A DNA stretch of 64,000 nt from Andrena cerasifolii (lineage: Eukaryota > Arthropoda > Insecta > Hymenoptera > Andrenidae), in assembly GCF_050908995.1 (NCBI RefSeq), contig NC_135123.1:10478001-10542000 (forward strand), read 5' to 3'. The position numbers and the translations under genes are program-made. A model generated the notes under the pieces. It had not been told where the DNA came from. It did not search any database and saw nothing but the letters and a program-made list of their open reading frames with translations. Positions 59,142-64,000 of the stretch are shown piece by piece. Positions within the stretch are counted from its first letter, which is position 1. Each line of letters begins with the position of its first letter.

Positions 59142-59679
59142 GGGGCTGTTCCGGTCTAGAGCCCATAAAAATATGTGATCTTTAGGAATTAATTAAAGGA
59201 AAACTACTACTAAAAAATGAAAAAAAAAAACAATTGTGGTGTGGATGGGCATTTCCGTTTAGACTAGCGGATGGGTGCCAGGACTGTTGGAGCGCCTTTT
59301 CGTTTATTGTATTGCTTCGGAGATTGTTGAGGCAGTCGAGCGATAGGCATGGTAAATACGCATTGATAGGATGCATGGCGTCTGCGTTCCTGGAAGTCAA
59401 GTGCCCTACGCACTGGGAGGCTTTTCCGAGGGGACTTGCGCGGGGATGCAGGGGAGTTTGGGGACCGTCGGGTCAGCGGTGCGAAAAGCTAGATTGAGGA
59501 GAGACTTGGTGGAGAGCGCTTCGTGTCGTGCGCATTGCGGGAAGATGTATTAACTGATCACGCTTCAGTTTTAAGTTTACTTATATTTAACTTATCCATA
59601 CGAATAAATCATTATATATGCATATCGAGTCGTCACACTTTCTAAAAACCCTACACAATTATTAGACCGGAACCTCCCC
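59142..59679. mobile_element. TTAA-flanked GG-ended element with GC-rich interior
   Basis: TTAA lies at 59138-59141 and 59680-59683. The ends GGGGCTGTTCCGGTCTAGAG and TTAGACCGGAACCTCCCC are complementary. Unlike the palindromic elements, its interior (59230-59550) is unique and GC-richer than the flanks, with an 87-codon plus frame (59234-59497) and AATAAA at 59604. The interior may be captured DNA. No transposase was recognised. Confidence 0.85.
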
Positions 59680-59683
59680 TTAA

Positions 59684-60366
59684 TCGAGATACATTAATAG
59701 ATATTCCGTCGAACAGGAAGTCATCTGGCGTGCAGAGGGAAAGGCACTTTTCTCCACTGTCACATCCATTTGGAACGTTACGAATCCGATTTCAGTCGGC
59801 TCCTTTCTGAATTTGTAACGTATCAAGCGGTGGAGTCCGCTTTTAGAAACGTAGAACGTCCGGCTGGATCCAGATGGCCTTTCCTCCCAGTGGAAAACCA
59901 TTCGGGCCCTCCCCGCCTCCCCCTACGATTTCTGAGTGCTACCACGAGTGGTTGGCACGTTAACGAGCCCGTGTGCACGCGTTTTCACGTGTGTTCCGTG
60001 GCCAGTGACAGAAACAGGCGCCGTTGGCGCGTGGACAAGGCGCTCAACAGCTTCGCCCCCTCTAGGCCCTCTCTTTACATCCACCTCCGCGCTACTGAGA
60101 AAGAGAGCTCTTTCTCTGCTTAGCTGTGTTTCTGCTTGTTCCGCCCCTTATATCTTGTTACTGCACACAAGTTACGCGAGCTTGCTCAATTTACGTTGTC
60201 GAGTTGTGGGATTGTGTTTTAAAATGTAGAAAATAATGGTCAGGTTGTTTACGGATTCGGTGTACATGGGAGAGGTACGCGGTTGGCGTATATCCTACTT
60301 CTCGTCGTTATTTGCATATTGGTTCTATGTCACCACTTGACAGCATCCTTCTATTCATTTGTGTGC
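59684..60366. other. Non-coding stretch, GC-rich at 59760-60130
   Basis: Frames of 117 and 97 codons overlap in different registers without splice support. Confidence 0.35.
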
Positions 60367-60370
60367 TTAA

Positions 60371-60901
60371 GGATGCATCGGACCTATCTTCAAAATGGAA
60401 GCAAGTTGATGAAAATTTGTGAGATCGGTCTTTTTAATCTTCCTGATGTGGTCGAAAATTTTTAAACGAATTCACTAAAAGGTTGATGAGTTATAACGAT
60501 TTTAATTTTCACTGAATTTTACACGTACTCTGATGGAAAGACGCGATCTTAACGGATAAAACAGCTGAAAAAATGTTGAAGAAATGGTACCAATGCTTTC
60601 AATTTTTTTGTATATGTAGTATATGGATAGATGGAAATATTTGCCGAGTTTCAATTGTTTTCACCACACCGTTCTAATGAAATAAATTATAACTTGCGAA
60701 AATTGTCAAGGCATTTTCACTGTCAGCAGTTCAGCAAGTAGTGCTTAAAAAAGCATTTGTAAAGTGTAAAATAGGAGTTAAAATAAGGCTCCAGCTGTCG
60801 TCCGAGTTCCTTACATCTGGATTTACTGTGCGTAAGACGTAAATATTCCAGTATTTAAAATTTCATATACTTTTGTCTAATATTGTGCGTCCGATACATC
60901 C
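60371..60901. mobile_element. TTAA-flanked GG-ended MITE
   Basis: TTAA lies at 60367-60370 and 60902-60905. The ends GGATGCATCGGACC and GTCCGATACATCC are complementary over about 12 bases with one or two changes. The interior is AT-rich and non-coding. A further GGATGCACC echo lies just outside, at 60922-60930. Confidence 0.8.
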
Positions 60902-60905
60902 TTAA

Positions 60906-61446
60906 GAATGTTCGTTCCTTTAGGATGCACCGAAATTGTCCCCCTTTTTGCGCAAACAAGAATTCTAGATCGTAGAGAAAGGTTTATTTGAAATAATAGG
61001 CAGCTTAATTTTTATGAAACACTTATTGCCGCGTGGGTATCATATGAAACGTTTAAGAGAATTCGAAAATACGTTAAAATCCGATTACAGGCAAAAGTGC
61101 CTCTGTGACTTTCTTTCCAACATAAATCTGAAATTTGTCGGGATTATTTATATATTTCATAGATTGAATGTGCTGCTCGTGCTAAGCGGTTTAATCGTAA
61201 CGATTCTGGCAAGCAATTTATTACTATCGATTATCAATCAATATTACATTATCTAATTCAAAATTGCGATTCTGCGTTAATAGGAGGTTTTAATGGTCGA
61301 AATGTGTATCATTTGTATTCACTGAAGTTATTGGATATCGATGTGTTTCGCGCATTTATTAGAGTATTACCATAAATTTGAGAGTAAGCCTTGCCAGTGT
61401 ATCTACTATTTAATAGATATTTAATTGGCAAAAATTCAGTTACAAA
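60906..61446. other. AT-rich non-coding stretch
   Basis: An 80-codon plus frame (61014-61256) ends in a hydrophobic segment (GLIVTILASNLLLSIINQYY) but has no splice or start support. Confidence 0.35.
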
Positions 61447-61645
61447 CAGCGGCGCACCCAGAAAGGAGCCAAGGGGCTTCGGCACCCTCCAAAGAAGAGG
61501 CTTTGTAAAAAGAAAAGAAACCTGGATTTTATTCGTGAAATAAATTCTTATAACCAACCTAACGAATTTTATTAAATTTGCATTAAAAGTATTTTCATCC
61601 GTTCAGCTCGGCTCCCTCCAAGATTAAATCCTGAGGGCGCCACTG
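61447..61645. mobile_element. hAT MITE
   Basis: The ends CAGCGGCGCACCCAG and CTGAGGGCGCCACTG pair. Flanks GTTACAAA (61439-61446) and GTTAAAAA (61646-61653) match at 7 of 8 positions. Its CAGYGGCG terminus resembles that of the 808-1300 family. It is 199 bp. Confidence 0.72.
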
Positions 61646-62352
61646 GTTAAAAATACTGTGCTCCTGGAAACGATACATTCCTCTTCACTGACAACAATAG
61701 TAACAAGAAATCTGAAATCGCTGTTTTGGTTTTCGCACAGTGTATCGTGCAAAACATTTCTAGCGAAAACATCCCGTGAGCAGAAAATGGAACCGCGGAC
61801 GCCACCAACTTTTTCCATGGCGTCGCGGCGTTCCGTGCGTGACGGGAACCCGACAGATTCCACGTTCCCTCCCTCGACATATATTTTTTCCCCCAGTTCT
61901 AAGTGGGAGGAATCGATTTCTTTTTTATCGAACGACATTCCTGGTAGGAGCTGTGGAAAGGAGGGAGGGGGCAGTTTCCTCGAGGTTTTTCATCCGTTTC
62001 CTACCAGTTTCCTCCGTCTGTCCAGCGTTTGTCTAATTAAGGTCCCAGGGTTGCTACCCTACGGAGCCTGTCTCTACAACTCTGTTCTTTCCACGAATCG
62101 TTACTCCCCTCCGCTCTCTTCATCCTTTCTTCTCGCAACCTTCTTTCCTCTTTGTTCGCCGCTTTCTCTTCTCATTATAGATTGAAATGTACCGCGGGTA
62201 GTATAAATAGTAAACGAGGGGGAGTGGGGGGCTGGAAAAGTGTTTTGGTTAAATGGTTAATTGTAAGTAGTTCATTACATTACGGTGGAAGATAAGTAGC
62301 ATCTATTAAATGGGTAACAGGATAATTGTGACGTTATATTAGGGTGGGCTTA
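61646..62352. other. Non-coding, pyrimidine-rich stretch
   Basis: A 175-codon plus frame (61658-62185) runs through C/T-rich DNA with a Ser/Phe/Leu-rich product and no exon signals. It is treated as a composition effect. Confidence 0.4.
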
Positions 62353-62710
62353 CAAGGGAAGATCCCGAACCTGAAAATTCAAAATTCTGAAACTTTGTGA
62401 ATGTGTACTAATATGTAGGGAATTTTCTCCTGATAACAACACAACTTTTGTTTGCTGCCCAAATTCACTCTAAGGGGGTGTTATTTTCCGATTTTGTATT
62501 ATAACTCGTGAACTGTAGAATATTTTTTTATTTGCCAAATGATAAATCTAATTACAAGTAACATTTGTCTTGAAATTTTGTTCTATCTCTTACAGTTCAC
62601 GAGTTATAATACAAAATCGAAAAATAGCTGAATTTTCGGGGGTTAAATCCCCTGCATATTCGCAAAGTTTATGAATTTTTTGAATTTTCTTGTTCGGGGA
62701 TCTTCCCTTG
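62353..62710. mobile_element. CAAGGGAA long-palindrome MITE, copy 3
   Basis: It starts CAAGGGAAGATCCCGAACCT and ends GTTCGGGGATCTTCCCTTG. The flanking triplet is TTA on both sides (62350-62352 and 62711-62713). Homology with copies at 3729 and 11572 includes TTTGCTGCCCAAATTCACTC. It is shortened by an internal deletion in the right arm. Confidence 0.86.
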
Positions 62711-62713
62711 TTA

Positions 62714-63515
62714 GTGAGAATTTATTTGTGCGGAGGAGTTTTGAGTTTCCTCCTTTATGTTTGTTAGTGTGATAAATAAAGGCAGAGTGCCTATTGTTTA
62801 ATGTTTCACTAAGACATAATCGAGAATAGTAAAAGTAATTTGTATATTTTTTTATACGTACGTAAAAATTAGAAATTAATTACCACTTACTTACCTACTC
62901 GCTAAAAATTTAGTTTATCGCGAACTGAATTGAGAGTTCTATCCTTTCGTTAGGTACTTTTATCTCACTCGTGAGCCTTCGGCGATAGATTGCAGCTGTG
63001 TTGATCAAGTATTTAACACGCACTTCTTTAAATTTGTACTAGATCTTGATTCGTAAATTCTTTTCTTAAGAATCGTTGATCCCTGTCGCGATAACATAAA
63101 TATCACCTATCACGAAATTAAATTCACCATTCTTATTATGTCAAAGATACCTGCGCTCGGTCCCTGCGTGACACAAGCTCGGTTTACACAACCTCTTATT
63201 TCCCTTCTTATCTCTAGTGGTCTCCTTCCACCGTGCTGTTGGTGAACTACCTAATATAAATGAGCTTTCGCAAGCCAGACACTGCCGTGCCCCCCCAGTT
63301 AAATACCGCGAACAACAGCGTATTCAATATTAACGCTTTAAATAAATTCCGGGGGTGGCCGTAAACAGAGTATAATAGCCGCTGCTAATGTCATCCAGAC
63401 TTAGTTTCTAAAGTGAATTTCAACTTTGAAATATTTTCGGGCGAAAATAAATTCACGTACTTTATGTATCGTTCACGTGCGTTGTAGGAAATGCGTGCTC
63501 ATGGAAGACACTTAC
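62714..63515. other. AT-rich non-coding stretch
   Basis: No repeat or exon recognised before the candidate minus exon. Confidence 0.4.
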
Positions 63516-63767
63516 ATGAAAATGTAACATGCACTCAAATTTCAGCGTTGATATAACGAGATTTTCTAAGAAGACAACTTGTACAGAATCGATTTTGATA
63601 GGCCACTGAGACAGAATCGGTGCAACACCAAATCTTTTGAGAATGAAGCCTTGATCGGAAATAATTTGTTCCGCAATTTCAATTGAATTTTTCATCCCTA
63701 GTTGTGTCATATTCACAGCATTTTGGCAAGCCTTACAATTAGTCGGATGAACGCGTAGCCGAGTCAT
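63516..63767 (-). CDS. Candidate first coding exon, unidentified protein
   Basis: On the minus strand an ATG in good context (gactgaaaATGACT) opens 84 codons, which end exactly at a strong donor, CAT then GTAAGTGT. If unspliced, the frame continues 17 codons to a stop at 63462. Composition is protein-like, unlike most frames here: a CxxC pair near the N-terminus (NCKACQNAV), a charged amphipathic stretch (SIEIAEQIISDQGF) and a hydrophobic C-terminal part (VQVVFLENLVISTLKF). I do not recognise the family. There is no convincing signal peptide. The ATG could equally lie inside a longer exon whose acceptor I cannot place, or the frame could be a fragment of a mobile element. A chance frame is not excluded. 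Confidence 0.35.
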
Positions 63768-64000
63768 TTTCAGTCTTTTTCTCGAATACGAAGTACCGCG
63801 ATGAAAAACATTTATTTTATGATTTTCCCTTTTTGTAAAGTGTAGAATCGTTCTTTTCCCGACTAAACTACGAATTTCAGCGCCCCCGTATTTCTGTACT
63901 GATGAATACTTATTTTTTTACGAAAATAGCGCGTGTGTTAGATTTTCCTTATATTCAGTTCCCACATCTTGGAGCTTGGTATCGTCCTTAAATTGCTACC

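Noticed and set aside
61658..62185. 175-codon plus frame
   Set aside because: Pyrimidine-rich DNA gives a Ser/Phe/Leu-rich product. No splice or start support.

Overview
The window looks like intron-rich and intergenic DNA from an insect, most likely a hymenopteran. The evidence is AT-rich sequence broken by CpG-rich islands, short exons with GTAAGT-type donors in very long introns, many small DNA transposons and worn non-LTR retrotransposon tails. The order is an inference from composition. No open frame exceeds about 194 codons. There are no bacterial operons, tRNAs, rRNAs or CRISPR arrays.

Two exons are well supported. A plus-strand exon at 34452-34569 carries the diagnostic N-terminal segment of a rhomboid intramembrane protease. 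It runs into the first membrane helix and ends at a GTCAGT donor. A minus-strand exon at 28674-28841 encodes 56 unrecognised residues with clean splice sites on both sides. The two exons point away from each other, and a GC-rich island at 30600-31180 lies between them, so a divergent promoter there is possible. Weaker coding candidates are a possible first exon at 63516-63767 (minus), a small membrane-protein frame at 409-660 (minus), and a frame at 43200-43478 (minus).

Most of the readable structure is mobile DNA, much of it with target-site duplications (TSDs) visible by eye. hAT-type elements with 8-bp duplications: 808-1300 with a second inside it at 944-1191, 5359-5700, 14879-15023, 37947-38056, 61447-61645, and a degenerate copy at 53405-53998. 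TTAA-flanked elements fall into a CCC-ended piggyBac-like type (9134-9515, 31738-32020) and a GG-ended type (38827-39567, 51146-51850, 53727-53859, 59142-59679, 60371-60901). A three-copy family of long palindromes starting CAAGGGAA with 3-bp duplications lies at 3729, 11572 and 62353. Helitron-like pieces lie at 2496, 29330 and 54897. Two LINE 3' coding remnants lie at 23730 and 31358.

The most unusual locus is 43547-46220. A TA-flanked, pogo/Tc1-like element is interrupted by a 1.76-kb element with inverted arms of about 590 bp and a 7-9 bp target duplication. Its unique core holds a long hairpin, a promoter-like stretch and a candidate cysteine-rich exon ending in a GTAAGT donor. The architecture resembles a gene-fragment-capturing (Pack-type) transposon.

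Other repeats include a 31-bp minisatellite (12509-13055), a 37-bp minisatellite (46286-46490), a 21-bp repeat (26306-26410) and a (TTTATA)n tract (54802-54893). The genes have no visible joint function. The rhomboid gene would act in membrane proteolysis and signalling, and the rest of its exons must lie in other introns or outside the window.
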